Of a stretch of 64,000 bases of DNA, positions 8,719-20,130 are shown in pieces (position 1 is the first letter of the stretch; each line of letters begins with the position of its first letter). Origin of the DNA: Brevundimonas abyssalis TAR-001 (GTDB lineage: Bacteria > Pseudomonadota > Alphaproteobacteria > Caulobacterales > Caulobacteraceae); the NCBI RefSeq assembly GCF_000466985.1, contig NZ_BATC01000005.1:1-64000 (forward strand), read 5' to 3'. The position numbers and the translations under genes were made by a program. Under the pieces are notes generated by a model, which was not told the DNA's origin, ran no database searches, and worked only from the letters and a program-made list of their open reading frames with translations.

Positions 8719-10254
8719 ATGCGTCCCATGGCGCCAGATTTCCGTTCGACAATTCAGGGCCTTCGGCTGTTCCTGAGGACCCCGACCATCAGCCGGACCA
8801 TCGTGGGCCTGCTGAGCCTGGCGATCCTGCTGCTGCTGGTCATCAACATCGCCACCTTCGTGATGGTGCAGCGCATCTCCGACCATACCGAGGCGTCGGA
8901 GCGCAGCCAGCAGATGCAACTGGCCGCCCGGGAATTCATGCTGCTGATGGTGGACGCCGAAACGGGGCAACGCGGCTTTCTGCTGACGGGGCGCGCCGAC
9001 TATCTGGCCATTCACGACGCGGCGCAGCACCAGCTCCCCGCGGCCGGAGATCGCCTGTCCCGGCTGGCCGAGACGCCCGACGAGACCCTTCGCATCGACA
9101 CCCTGCGGGAGCTCAAGCGCCAGAGGCTCGAGGTCATGCAGCAGACCATCGTCCTGGCCAGGCAGGGCCGGATCGGCGAGGCGGTTCAGATTCTGCGTGG
9201 CGGCGAGGGCAAGGCCCTCATGGACGAGATGCGGGAGCAGGTGGCCGCTCTTGATGCGATCGAGGAAGCGCGTGTCGCCCAACGCGTCCGCGCCGCCCGC
9301 AACGCCACCTGGGCGGCGATCGGCGTGAACGGCGTGTCGGCCGTCCTCATCATCGCCCTGGCCATCATCAGCCTGATGTTGATCCGCCGCTATGTGGCCG
9401 AGGTCCAGTCCGCCCGCGACAGCCTGGATGCGCTCAACAGGGGGCTGGAGGCCACGGTGGCCGACCGCACCGCTGATCTGACCCGCGCCAACGAGGAGAT
9501 CCAGCGCTTCGCCTATATCGTCAGCCACGACCTGCGCGCGCCGCTCGTCAACGTCATGGGCTACACCTCCGAGCTGGAGCAGGCGGGCAAGGCCCTGTCC
9601 GCCCACATGGAGCGCACACGCTCGGATGATCCCGATCCCATCGAGCAGGACGCGGTTCAGGCCGTGACCGAGGATGTGCCCGAGGCCATCGGCTTCATCC
9701 GCGCCTCCACCGCCAAAATGGACCGCCTGATCAACGCCATCCTCAAACTGTCCCGGGAAGGACGCCGCGGGCTTGTCTCCGAGCCCTTGGACATGACCGC
9801 CATGGCCCGGCAGATCGCCGACAGCGTGCGCCACCAGACCGAGGAGGCGGACGCCGAAATCGTCGTCCACGACCTGCCAGTGGTGGAGAGCGACCGCCTG
9901 TCCATGGAGCAGATCTTCGGCAACCTGATCGACAACGCGGTCAAGTATCTGGACACCGGACGCCCGGGCCGCATTGAGATCCGCGGGCGGGACCTGCTGG
10001 GCGGATGGGTCGAATACGAGATCGTGGACAACGGGCGGGGCATCTCTGACCGGGACCACGAACGCATCTTCGAACTGTTCCGTCGATCCGGCCGTCAGGA
10101 CCGGACGGGCGAAGGGCTGGGGCTGGCCTTTGTGCGCAACAGCGCGCGGCGCCTGGGCGGAACCATCGACATTGAGTCAGAGCTTGGAAAAGGCTCGACA
10201 TTCCGTTTGAAATTTCCGAAACGTCTGATCGCAGGGGCGGGAGACACAGTATGA
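8719..10254 (+). CDS. CHASE3-domain sensor histidine kinase
   Basis: A membrane helix lies at about residues 28-50, followed by an extracytoplasmic CHASE3 sensor (ETGQRGFLLTG is the signature) and a second helix at about 203-225. A coiled linker precedes the HisKA region with the phospho-accepting His in SHDLRAP near residue 270. The HATPase domain has N (NLIDNAVKYLD), G1 (DNGRGIS) and G2 (GEGLGLAFV) boxes. Length is 511 residues. Its stop overlaps the next ATG (ATGA), so it is coupled to the response regulator, its likely partner. A second in-frame ATG at 8728 is an alternative start. Confidence 0.9.
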   Translation: MRPMAPDFRSTIQGLRLFLRTPTISRTIVGLLSLAILLLLVINIATFVMVQRISDHTEASERSQQMQLAAREFMLLMVDAETGQRGFLLTGRADYLAIHDAAQHQLPAAGDRLSRLAETPDETLRIDTLRELKRQRLEVMQQTIVLARQGRIGEAVQILRGGEGKALMDEMREQVAALDAIEEARVAQRVRAARNATWAAIGVNGVSAVLIIALAIISLMLIRRYVAEVQSARDSLDALNRGLEATVADRTADLTRANEEIQRFAYIVSHDLRAPLVNVMGYTSELEQAGKALSAHMERTRSDDPDPIEQDAVQAVTEDVPEAIGFIRASTAKMDRLINAILKLSREGRRGLVSEPLDMTAMARQIADSVRHQTEEADAEIVVHDLPVVESDRLSMEQIFGNLIDNAVKYLDTGRPGRIEIRGRDLLGGWVEYEIVDNGRGISDRDHERIFELFRRSGRQDRTGEGLGLAFVRNSARRLGGTIDIESELGKGSTFRLKFPKRLIAGAGDTV

Positions 10255-10673
10255 GTACAGCCGTAACCATCGTCATGGTCGAGGACGACCATGGCCACGC
10301 CAAGTTGATCGAAAAGAACATCCGCCGCGCCAACATCTCTAACGAGATCAAGCATTTCGACGACGGGTCTTCAGCCCTCGATTATCTGTTCAGCGAAGAG
10401 GTGAAGGCCAATGGCCCCATGCTGGTGCTGCTGGACCTCAACCTGCCCGATATGCAGGGCACGGACATTCTGGCGAAGATCAAGGCGGACGAACGCCTGA
10501 AGCGCGCGCCTGTGGTGGTTCTGACCACCACCGACGACAAGGTCGAGATCCAGCGTTGCTACGACCTGGGCTGCAATGTCTACATCACCAAGCCGGTGGA
10601 CTATGAAGCCTTTGCCGGAGCGATCCGCCAACTGGGCCTGTTCCTGTCGGTGATGCAGGCGCCGGACATCTGA
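10251..10673 (+). CDS. single-domain response regulator (Rcp1-like)
   Basis: The 140-residue protein is a stand-alone receiver. It has the acidic pair EDD near residue 9, the phospho-acceptor Asp in LLDLNLPDMQG, the Thr of VVVLTTTDD and the Lys of ITKPVDY. The sequence VEDDHGHAKLIEKNIRRA and the SALDYLF segment match the Rcp1-type regulators usually paired with bacteriophytochrome or CHASE3 kinases. There is no output domain, so it probably relays phosphate to another protein. It overlaps the genes on both sides. Confidence 0.9.
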   Translation: MSTAVTIVMVEDDHGHAKLIEKNIRRANISNEIKHFDDGSSALDYLFSEEVKANGPMLVLLDLNLPDMQGTDILAKIKADERLKRAPVVVLTTTDDKVEIQRCYDLGCNVYITKPVDYEAFAGAIRQLGLFLSVMQAPDI

Positions 10674-11713
10674 TGAGCGCGGCCGGGAACGGAGTTCGGC
10701 TGCTCTATATCGACGACGACCGGGGGCTGTCCCGGCTGGTCGAGAAGGAATTGACCCGACACGGCTATGTCGTCACCTGCGCGCTCGACGGGGACGCGGG
10801 GCTGGAGCAACTGCGCGAAGGCGCCTTCGACGTCATCGCCCTGGATCACTACATGCCCACGCGCGACGGGCTGGACGTTCTCCCGGACATCCTGGCGGTG
10901 CCCGCTGCGCCGCCTGTTGTCTATGTGACCGGGGCCCAGGACGGACGCATCGCCGTGGCGGCCCTGCGCACCGGCGCGGCCGATTACGTCATCAAGGACG
11001 TGTCCGAGGACTTCACCGCGCTGCTGCGCGCCGCCCTTGAGGACGCTCTCGAGCGCCGCCGCCTCAGCCGGGCCAACGAGGAGGCCCAGGAAGAGGTTCG
11101 TCTGGCCCGCGACCGGGCCGAGGCCATGCTTCGTGAGGTCAATCACCGCGTCGGCAACAGCCTGCAACTGGTCTCCAGCTTCATCTCCCTGCAACTGCGC
11201 CAGATGAAGAACGACGCGGGGCGTCTGGCCCTGCAGGACGCCCAGGTGCGCATCGAGGCGGTGGCCCAGGTCCACCGGCGGCTCTACACCTCGGCCGACA
11301 TGGCCAGCGTGGCGCTGGATGAATACCTGGAAGGGCTGGTGGACGAACTGGTCCAGTCCCTGTGCCCGGAAGAGGGCGCGCCATGCATCACCCTGAAAGC
11401 CGAGCCCCTGCGGGTGGACACGGACCAGGCCGTGTCGCTTGGCGTGGTGGTGACGGAACTGGTCACCAACGCGGTCAAATACGCCTACCTGCCCGGAAAT
11501 GGCGGCGACATCCGCGTCCTGCTGGAACGCCAGGATGAGACGCGCGCCGTGCTGACGGTGGAGGACGACGGCCCCGGCATGGGCGACGGCAAGCCCAAAG
11601 GCACGGGCCTCGGCGGCAAGATCATCTCGGCCATGGCCCATGGCCTGAAGTCTCAGCTCGAGATCGATCCGGAACACACCGGCGTGCGGGCGCGTATGGT
11701 CTTTGACCTGTAA
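10673..11713 (+). CDS. receiver plus HisKA_2-type histidine kinase
   Basis: The start shares a base with the stop of the preceding regulator (TGATG). Residues 8-122 form a receiver domain (IDDD, ALDHYMPTRDG with the acceptor Asp, VTGAQD, IKDVS). A coiled segment leads to a HisKA_2 dimerisation domain with the His in REVNHRVGNSLQL near residue 158. An HATPase domain follows (TELVTNAVKYA, EDDGPGM, GTGLGGKII). Such soluble hybrids usually accept signal from a partner kinase and control their own kinase activity. Together the three genes form a self-contained phosphorelay. The final target is not in the operon. Confidence 0.9.
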   Translation: MSAAGNGVRLLYIDDDRGLSRLVEKELTRHGYVVTCALDGDAGLEQLREGAFDVIALDHYMPTRDGLDVLPDILAVPAAPPVVYVTGAQDGRIAVAALRTGAADYVIKDVSEDFTALLRAALEDALERRRLSRANEEAQEEVRLARDRAEAMLREVNHRVGNSLQLVSSFISLQLRQMKNDAGRLALQDAQVRIEAVAQVHRRLYTSADMASVALDEYLEGLVDELVQSLCPEEGAPCITLKAEPLRVDTDQAVSLGVVVTELVTNAVKYAYLPGNGGDIRVLLERQDETRAVLTVEDDGPGMGDGKPKGTGLGGKIISAMAHGLKSQLEIDPEHTGVRARMVFDL

Positions 11714-11721
11714 GGCGCGCG

Positions 11722-12165
11722 ATGAACCTGCAATTCGGCCAGCCGGAACCCGGCCATAACTATGAAGACCGTCCGACGGCCTTCGGCCTCGTCCTTCGCG
11801 ACGGCTTGATCGCCTGCGTGCGCGTCGATCGCGGGGAGGGGAGCTATTACGACCTGCCCGGCGGCGCCATCGACGGGGATGAAACCGAAGAAGACGCCCT
11901 GGTCCGCGAGTTCGTGGAGGAGACCGGCCTGACCGTGCGGGCGGGTGATCGTCTGGGCGAGGCGGGTCAGTATTTCCTGAAATCGGATGGCCGGGCCGTG
12001 AACAATCTGGCCGGCTTCTGGACCGCCGAGGTTGAGCGGGAGGATCCCGACGCGAAGGTCGAGGATGATCACGAATTGCATTGGCTGGACCCGCACCGGG
12101 CGCTGGCCGAGCTCCGCCACGACGCCCACGCCTGGGCCGTCGCCATATGGTTGCGTCGGCGCTGA
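11722..12165 (+). CDS. NUDIX hydrolase
   Basis: The 147-residue protein carries a complete Nudix box at about residues 47-70 (GGAIDGDETEEDALVREFVEETGL). The upstream part (AFGLVLRDGLIACVRVDRG) fits the general Nudix family, with no clear subfamily marker. It begins 8 bases after the hybrid kinase gene, so it may be the last gene of that operon. A link to signalling is not evident, and it may be a simple housekeeping pyrophosphohydrolase. Confidence 0.85.
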   Translation: MNLQFGQPEPGHNYEDRPTAFGLVLRDGLIACVRVDRGEGSYYDLPGGAIDGDETEEDALVREFVEETGLTVRAGDRLGEAGQYFLKSDGRAVNNLAGFWTAEVEREDPDAKVEDDHELHWLDPHRALAELRHDAHAWAVAIWLRRR

Positions 12166-12257
12166 TCCCAAAAGCGTGACGGAACAATCGGATGGCCCGC
12201 CTGTTTCCTTATTGAAGCGCCGCCGCAAACGGCTGGCGTCAACCGAAGGGATACACC

Positions 12258-12431
12258 ATGGCTGATCATGATCGTGTTGAAGGCTCCGCCAAGCAGGCTG
12301 AAGGCAAGATGAAAGAGGGCGTCGGCAAAATGACCGGCGACCAGAAGCTGGAAGCCGAGGGCAAGGCCAAGCATGCCGAGGGCAAGGTTCAGAACGCCGT
12401 CGGCGGCATGAAGGACAGCCTGAAGGACTGA
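12258..12431 (+). CDS. CsbD family stress protein
   Basis: A 57-codon ORF begins MADHDRVEGSAKQAEG and continues with the repeated KxxEGKxK pattern (GKMKEGVGKMTGD, GKAKHAEGKVQNA). This is the hydrophilic, helical CsbD signature and the size is normal. CsbD proteins are small stress-responsive cytoplasmic proteins of unknown mechanism. An AAGGGA-like site precedes the ATG. A strong terminator follows 22 bases after the stop, so it is probably a single-gene transcript. Confidence 0.85.
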   Translation: MADHDRVEGSAKQAEGKMKEGVGKMTGDQKLEAEGKAKHAEGKVQNAVGGMKDSLKD

Positions 12432-12453
12432 GTGTTCTCCAGGAACGTGGATG

Positions 12454-12477
12454 GGCCCGCCGAAAGGCGGGCCTTTT
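12454..12477 (+). terminator. rho-independent terminator of the CsbD gene
   Basis: An 8-base perfect stem (GGCCCGCC with GGCGGGCC) and a GAAA tetraloop is followed directly by TTTT. It sits 22 bases after the CsbD stop codon. Confidence 0.88.
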
Positions 12478-12505
12478 CAATTTCAGTCGCCATTGAGAAG
12501 GCGGT

Positions 12506-13000
12506 TCAGAGCCTCGGCGCAGGGCCGTCCTGCTCGCCGCAGCGGATGGACCAGGAGGCGGTGTCCCCGTCCTGGCTGCGCTGGGAGGACTGCCGGCAGT
12601 TTCGCAGGCGGTCGGCCGGGTTCGTGGCGGGCGCCTGAACCCACTCGCGTTCCTCCGCTTCCGTCCAGTCGGTGGTGCGGTTCATGGCGCCGCCCCGGGC
12701 CAGCGATTCCTGAATGACGGCTTCGGTGACCCGCTCCCGGCATGCGGCCTCGGATTCATCCGGACCCCGGGCGTCTTCGGCGCAGGCGATCTCGAAACGC
12801 TGGGCGAGGGAAAGCCGGGGGCGCTCCGCATCCAGGTCAAAACCCCGGTCATCAATCTCGTCTGCGGCCGCGGACCGCCGCTCCCTTTCCGCCTCCACCG
12901 CCGCACGCAGATGGCCGTATCGCGCGCCGACCTCCGGCCGGCCGGGCGGCTCCTGGCCCGCCAGCGCCGCCGCGATCATCAAAGCCCCCGATATCCACAT
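12506..13000 (-). CDS. exported protein of unknown function
   Basis: The likely start is the ATG of MWISGALMIAAALAGQ, a short signal-peptide-like leader, giving 164 residues. The mature part is rich in Glu/Arg/Ala with several Cys (IACAEDA, EAACRER, RNCRQS, SIRCGEQ), which could form disulfides in the periplasm. No known domain was recognised. It lies 67 bases downstream of the VWA gene on the same strand and may share its transcript. Confidence 0.6.
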   Translation of the reverse strand: MWISGALMIAAALAGQEPPGRPEVGARYGHLRAAVEAERERRSAAADEIDDRGFDLDAERPRLSLAQRFEIACAEDARGPDESEAACRERVTEAVIQESLARGGAMNRTTDWTEAEEREWVQAPATNPADRLRNCRQSSQRSQDGDTASWSIRCGEQDGPAPRL

Positions 13001-13067
13001 GGCCGCCTCCGGGATTTCCGGCAGACTGTCCCGAAATCCGCCGTCGGGCGACTGACAGCCCCTGACG

Positions 13068-14245
13068 TCAGCGCGCCAAGGTCCGCATGGCCCGCTCCAG
13101 CCCATCCAGGGTCAGCGGGAACATGCGCTCCTCCATGACCTCGCGGATCAGGCCGACCGACGGCGTATAGCCCCAGAACCGCTCGGGCACGGGGTTCAGC
13201 CAGACCGACTTCTCCCACTGCTCTCGCGCCCGCTTCAGCCAGACCGCGCCGGCTTCCTCATTCCAGTGCTCCACCGACCCGCCGGGGACGGTGACCTCAT
13301 AGGGGCTCATGGTGGCGTCGCCCACGAACACCGCGCGCCAGTCGCCCGGATACTTGTTCAGCAGGTCCCAGGTGGCCGTCTGTTCCGACTGCCGCCGCCG
13401 GTTGTCCTTCCAGACACCTTCGTAAAGGCAGTTGTGGAAGTAGAAGAACTCCAGGTTCCGGAACTCGGTCTTCGCGGCCGAGAACAGCTCCTCGCACAGC
13501 TTCACGTGCGCATCCATCGAGCCGCCCACGTCCAGGAACAGCAGCACCTTGATGGTGTTGCGCCGCTCGGGCCGCATGTGGATGTCCAGCCACCCCTGGC
13601 GCGCCGTGCCATCGATGGTGGCGTCCATGTCCAGCTCGTCCGGCGCGCCCTCGCGGGCGAAGCGGCGCAGGCGGCGCAGGGCGACCTTGATGTTGCGGGT
13701 GCCCAGCTCGACCGTGTCGTCCAGGTTTTTGTACTCGCGTTTCTCCCAGACCTTCACCGCCCGCCCCTGGCGGCCCTCGCCGCCGATGCGCACGCCTTCG
13801 GGATTGTAGCCGCCGTGGCCGAAGGGGCTGGTCCCGCCCGTGCCGATCCAGCGGTTGCCGCCCTCATGCCTTTCGGTCTGCTCCTCAAGCCGCTGCTTCA
13901 GCGTCTCCATCAGCTTGTCGAAGCCGCCGAGAGCCTCGATCTGCGCCTTCTCCTCGTCGGTCAGGTATTTCTCGTTCAGCAGCTTGAGCCAGTCCGCCGG
14001 GACATCGGCGGTGATCGCTTCGCCCGCGCCGACGGTCTCCACGCCCTTGAACACCTTGCCGAACACCTGGTCGAAGCGGTCGTAGTGCTTCTCGTCCTTC
14101 ACCAGCACCGCCCGCGACAGGTGGTAGAAGTCCTCCACCTTCCCGTCGGCCACGCCCGCGTCCATGGCCTGCATCAGATGCAGCCATTCCTTCAGGGACA
14201 CGGGCACCCGCGCCTCGCGCAGGGCGGTGAAGAAGGGCAGCAGCA

Positions 14246-14246
<1 letters not shown>
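13068..14246 (-). CDS. VWA domain protein (CoxE/YehP-like)
   Basis: This 392-residue protein has a helical N-terminal half and a VWA-like domain in the C-terminal half. The metal site motif reads FLDVGGSMD (near residue 240), a relaxed form of DxSxS, and GDATMSPYE matches the second conserved loop. VWA proteins of this type normally work with a MoxR-type AAA ATPase as a metal-insertion or remodelling chaperone pair. Here the upstream neighbour is adenosine deaminase, whose restored stop shares a base with this start (TGATG). No MoxR gene is seen in the window. Confidence 0.85.
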
Positions 14247-17063
<2,817 letters not shown>

Positions 17064-17067
<4 letters not shown>

Positions 17068-17726
17068 TGTTGCGTTTGGGCCGTGCCGGCGTTGATGCGG
17101 AAGCGGCTGCCCGTGCGGTTGAATTCGGCCATTTCAGGCGTCACTTCAAAACCGACGAGGATCTCGAAGTTCGACCCGCTGGTGGTCTCTTCAGCGCGGG
17201 GAATCACGATGCCGCGAATCTCTTCCTCGACGCTGGTCTCCGACTGCCCCCGGAAATTCACCGGCAGGTCGAAATATTCCTTGGCCAGCACTGCGGTGTT
17301 TCGGTCCGTCACCGCGATCCAGTACCGATAGGTCCGGCTGTCGTTGGTCGCCTGCGGACCTCGTCCCAGTTCGAACAGGATGTTCATATTGACGGTGATG
17401 GGGTCGTCGCCGCGATACGAGCAGTTCGCCGTCACGCCCTGGATCTCGCCGGTGTAGCCCACATTGGCGGTGCTGGGCTGGTCGAACGGCATCTCCACAT
17501 AGCGCGCGGCGTCATAGAGGATTTTCACGAAGGGGCAGGGCCCCGCGTTGACCTGCTCGTTCAGGCGCAGCCGAGGCATGTTCCAGGCGTCATTCTGCGG
17601 GCGGGTTTCTTCCTGACCGCTGGTCTCGCCCGGACGGGTCTGTCCCGGACGGGTCTGGGCTTCGCCGACGACGGGGGTGACGGCCAGGGCGGTCGTGGCG
17701 AGGAGGGGCAGGGCGATACGGCGCAT
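17064..17726 (-). CDS. exported protein of unknown function upstream of argS
   Basis: The preferred start is the ATG of [16 protein letters not shown], a clear Sec signal peptide ending near VGEAQT, giving 220 residues. A Gln/Thr/Pro-rich stretch follows, then a domain with [37 protein letters not shown] and [10 protein letters not shown]. The Cys residues could pair in the periplasm. I recognise it as a recurring conserved exported protein of this lineage but cannot name a function. Its stop overlaps the argS start, so they are one operon. Confidence 0.7.
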
Positions 17727-17874
17727 GAAGAAATCCCGGCGAGCAGGTGAAGCCCCGCGCCGGTCGTGGCGCGAACTGAGGCTAAGGCTCATCGCTGATA
17801 GCGGCTAAAGCGAGGCGCCGCAACGCGCGCACCCCCCGCTGGCGTCCGACGCCGTGAGCGCCTAGTTAGGCTGC

Positions 17875-18843
17875 ATGACCGCCGCCGCCGTGACCCTTCC
17901 CCATCGCCGCTCCCTGACCGTGCGCCTGGCCACGCCGCGGGGTTTCTGCGCGGGCGTTGACCGCGCCATCCAGATCGTGGAGCGGGCCCTCGAGAAATAC
18001 GGCGCCCCCGTCTATGTGCGGCACGAGATCGTTCACAACCGCCATGTGGTTGAGCGCCTGCGCGACCTGGGCGCCGTGTTCGTCAAGGATCTGGATGAGT
18101 GTCCGGACGACCGGCCCGTGGTCTTTTCAGCCCACGGCGTGCCCAAGGCGGTGCCCGAGGCGGCGCGCTCCCGACAGATGTTCTTCCTGGACGCCACCTG
18201 TCCGCTGGTCTCCAAGGTGCATGTGGAAGCCGAGCGGCATTACGCGGCCGGCCGCCACATCATCCTGATCGGTCATGAGGGCCACCCCGAGGTGGTCGGC
18301 ACCATGGGACAGCTGCCCCCGGGCGCCATCACCCTGGTGGAGACCGTCGAGGATGCGCGGGTCTTCTCTCCGCCGGGTGACGCGCCCCTCGCCTATGTGA
18401 CCCAGACCACCCTGTCGCTGGATGACACGGCCGAGATCGTGCGCACCCTGAAGGAGCGCTTTTCCGGCCTGCCGGATCCGCACAAGGAAGACATCTGCTA
18501 CGCCACCACCAACCGGCAGGAGGCGGTCAAGCGTCTGGCCGAGGGGTCGGATCTGGTTCTGGTGGTGGGGTCGGCCAATTCCTCCAACTCGGTGCGGCTG
18601 GTGGAGGTGGCGTTGCGCGCCGGCGCCCGTGACGCCAGGCTGGTGGACGACGCCTCGCGCATCGACTGGGCCTGGCTCGAGGGTGTCGAAACCGTGGGCG
18701 TGACGGCCGGAGCCTCGGCGCCCGAGGAATTGATCCAGGGCCTGATCTCGGCGCTTTCCGCCAACTTCGATGTGACCCTTCGCGAGGATGACGGAGCCCG
18801 CGAGACCGTCACCTTCAAGCTGCCCCGGGCCCTGACCGCCTAG
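17875..18843 (+). CDS. ispH: 4-hydroxy-3-methylbut-2-enyl diphosphate reductase
   Basis: IspH carries out the last step of the MEP isoprenoid pathway with a 4Fe-4S cluster. The three cluster cysteines are visible: GFCAGVDRA near residue 25, DATCPLV near residue 109, and [11 protein letters not shown] near residue 205. The substrate residues GHEGHPE and SSNS are present, and the length of 322 is normal. It is divergent from the exported protein-argS operon. Its stop overlaps the convergent lipoprotein gene by 4 bases. Confidence 0.96.
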   Translation: MTAAAVTLPHRRSLTVRLATPRGFCAGVDRAIQIVERALEKYGAPVYVRHEIVHNRHVVERLRDLGAVFVKDLDECPDDRPVVFSAHGVPKAVPEAARSRQMFFLDATCPLVSKVHVEAERHYAAGRHIILIGHEGHPEVVGTMGQLPPGAITLVETVEDARVFSPPGDAPLAYVTQTTLSLDDTAEIVRTLKERFSGLPDPHKEDICYATTNRQEAVKRLAEGSDLVLVVGSANSSNSVRLVEVALRAGARDARLVDDASRIDWAWLEGVETVGVTAGASAPEELIQGLISALSANFDVTLREDDGARETVTFKLPRALTA

Positions 18844-19265
18844 AGCGTGTCCAGATAGGGGTTGTTGACCCGCACCCGCTGACCGGGCTGCAGCCCCAGC
18901 TCCTCGAAGGTCCAGATCAGCTCGAGGCCGTCTTCCGCATAGGCCTGGCAATAGTCATTGTGCATCCGCCGCAAGGTCACCACCGCCTCGTCGTCGACCA
19001 GGGTGATGATCGGCTGAATGTCGTCCCGTTCGGTGCAGCCGCCCGAAGTGACGCGGAAAACGGCATGGTCCGCGATGATCGCCGCGGCGTGGATCGGCTC
19101 CAGCACGCCGGGCATGTCTTCGGTGTTCACCACGATCTCACGGTGCGCGGCCGCGTCGGCGCGATCGGGCAGGATCCGGTCCAGCATCGCGCAACCGCCC
19201 ATGAGGACGCAGAGGGTCAGGGTGGCTGCGATGGTGCGGAGCAAGACGCTCTCCCCCGTAGACAT
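18840..19265 (-). CDS. putative lipoprotein
   Basis: The hydrophobic leader [18 protein letters not shown] ends in a lipobox-like LMGGC, so the product is probably a lipoprotein. The mature 115 residues contain one region of interest ([26 protein letters not shown]), with two Cys that may pair. No family was recognised. The ATG gives 141 residues, but a TTG at about 19244, preceded by GGGGGAG, is a better-placed start and would give 134 residues. It is convergent with ispH. Confidence 0.65.
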   Translation of the reverse strand: MSTGESVLLRTIAATLTLCVLMGGCAMLDRILPDRADAAAHREIVVNTEDMPGVLEPIHAAAIIADHAVFRVTSGGCTERDDIQPIITLVDDEAVVTLRRMHNDYCQAYAEDGLELIWTFEELGLQPGQRVRVNNPYLDTL

Positions 19266-19299
19266 GGCCCATAATCGCCTGATTGGGCCAAATGCGAAA

Positions 19300-19328
19300 G
19301 GCCCCGGATTGCTCCGGGGCCTTGTTGT
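19300..19328 (-). terminator. rho-independent terminator downstream of rpsD
   Basis: An 8-base perfect stem GGCCCCGG/CCGGGGCC spans 19300-19321 with a 6-base loop. On the minus strand it is followed by TTTCGC, and it lies about 40 bases after the rpsD stop. On the plus strand it is followed by TTGTTGTT, so it may work in both directions. Confidence 0.8.
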
Positions 19329-19363
19329 TCACAACCGGGCGCTCGAAAGCGGCCGATAAAGCC

Positions 19364-19981
19364 TTAGGACGAGTAGAACTCGACCACCAGGTTCGGCTCC
19401 ATCTTCACGGCGTAGGGCACGTCGGCCAGCTCGGGGATCCGCACGTAGCGGGCCGAGAAGCCGCGGTCGCCCAGCTCCAGATAGTCCGGCACGTCGCGCT
19501 CGGACGACTGCTGGGCTTCCAGCACCAGCGCCATGGAGCGGGACTTTTCCTTGACCTCGACCACATCGCCGGCCTTCACGCGGTAGGAGGCGATGTCGAC
19601 CTTCTTGCCGTTGACGGTCACGTGGCCGTGGCTGACGAACTGACGGGCGGCCCAGACGGTGGGCACGAACTTGGCGCGGTAGACGATGGCGTCCAGACGC
19701 GACTCCAGCAGGCCGATCAGGTTTTCCGAGGTGTTGCCCTTGCGGCGGGCGGCCTCGTCATAGGTCTTGGCGAACTGCTTCTCGGTGATGTTGCCGTAGT
19801 AGCCCTTCAGCTTCTGCTTGGCCTTCAGCTGGATGCCGAAGTCAGAAACCTTGTTCTTGCGGCGCTGGCCGTGCTGGCCGGGACCGTAGGAGCGCTTGTT
19901 GACCGGAGACTTGGCGCGACCCCACAGGTTTTCACCCATGGCGCGGTCGATCTTGTACTTGGCGCTGTGGCGCTTGGACAT
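19364..19981 (-). CDS. rpsD: 30S ribosomal protein S4
   Basis: S4 is a primary 16S rRNA-binding protein that starts assembly of the 30S body. The 205-residue sequence begins [21 protein letters not shown] and contains the S4 RNA-binding domain ([30 protein letters not shown]). The PGQHGQRR segment is typical of alphaproteobacterial S4. Here rpsD stands alone rather than in the alpha operon with rpsK and rpoA, which is usual in this class. A terminator follows. Confidence 0.97.
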   Translation of the reverse strand: MSKRHSAKYKIDRAMGENLWGRAKSPVNKRSYGPGQHGQRRKNKVSDFGIQLKAKQKLKGYYGNITEKQFAKTYDEAARRKGNTSENLIGLLESRLDAIVYRAKFVPTVWAARQFVSHGHVTVNGKKVDIASYRVKAGDVVEVKEKSRSMALVLEAQQSSERDVPDYLELGDRGFSARYVRIPELADVPYAVKMEPNLVVEFYSS

Positions 19982-20130
19982 ATGTCACTCTCTATGCTGA
20001 TGCGGCCCGGCATCCCCCCGAATGGGAATGCGATCTCAACGGCGGTCCACGCATCGTCCGTCATGGAACACACCCCGGCCTTGCGGGCGGGGCGTGAAGG
20101 CGGGGCTTATGACCGCACCGGGCTCAAACG

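Noticed and set aside
8341-10059. 572-codon minus-strand frame antisense to the CHASE3 kinase
   Set aside because: The plus-strand kinase has a complete set of domains. The minus-strand frame is a mirror artefact of GC-rich coding DNA.
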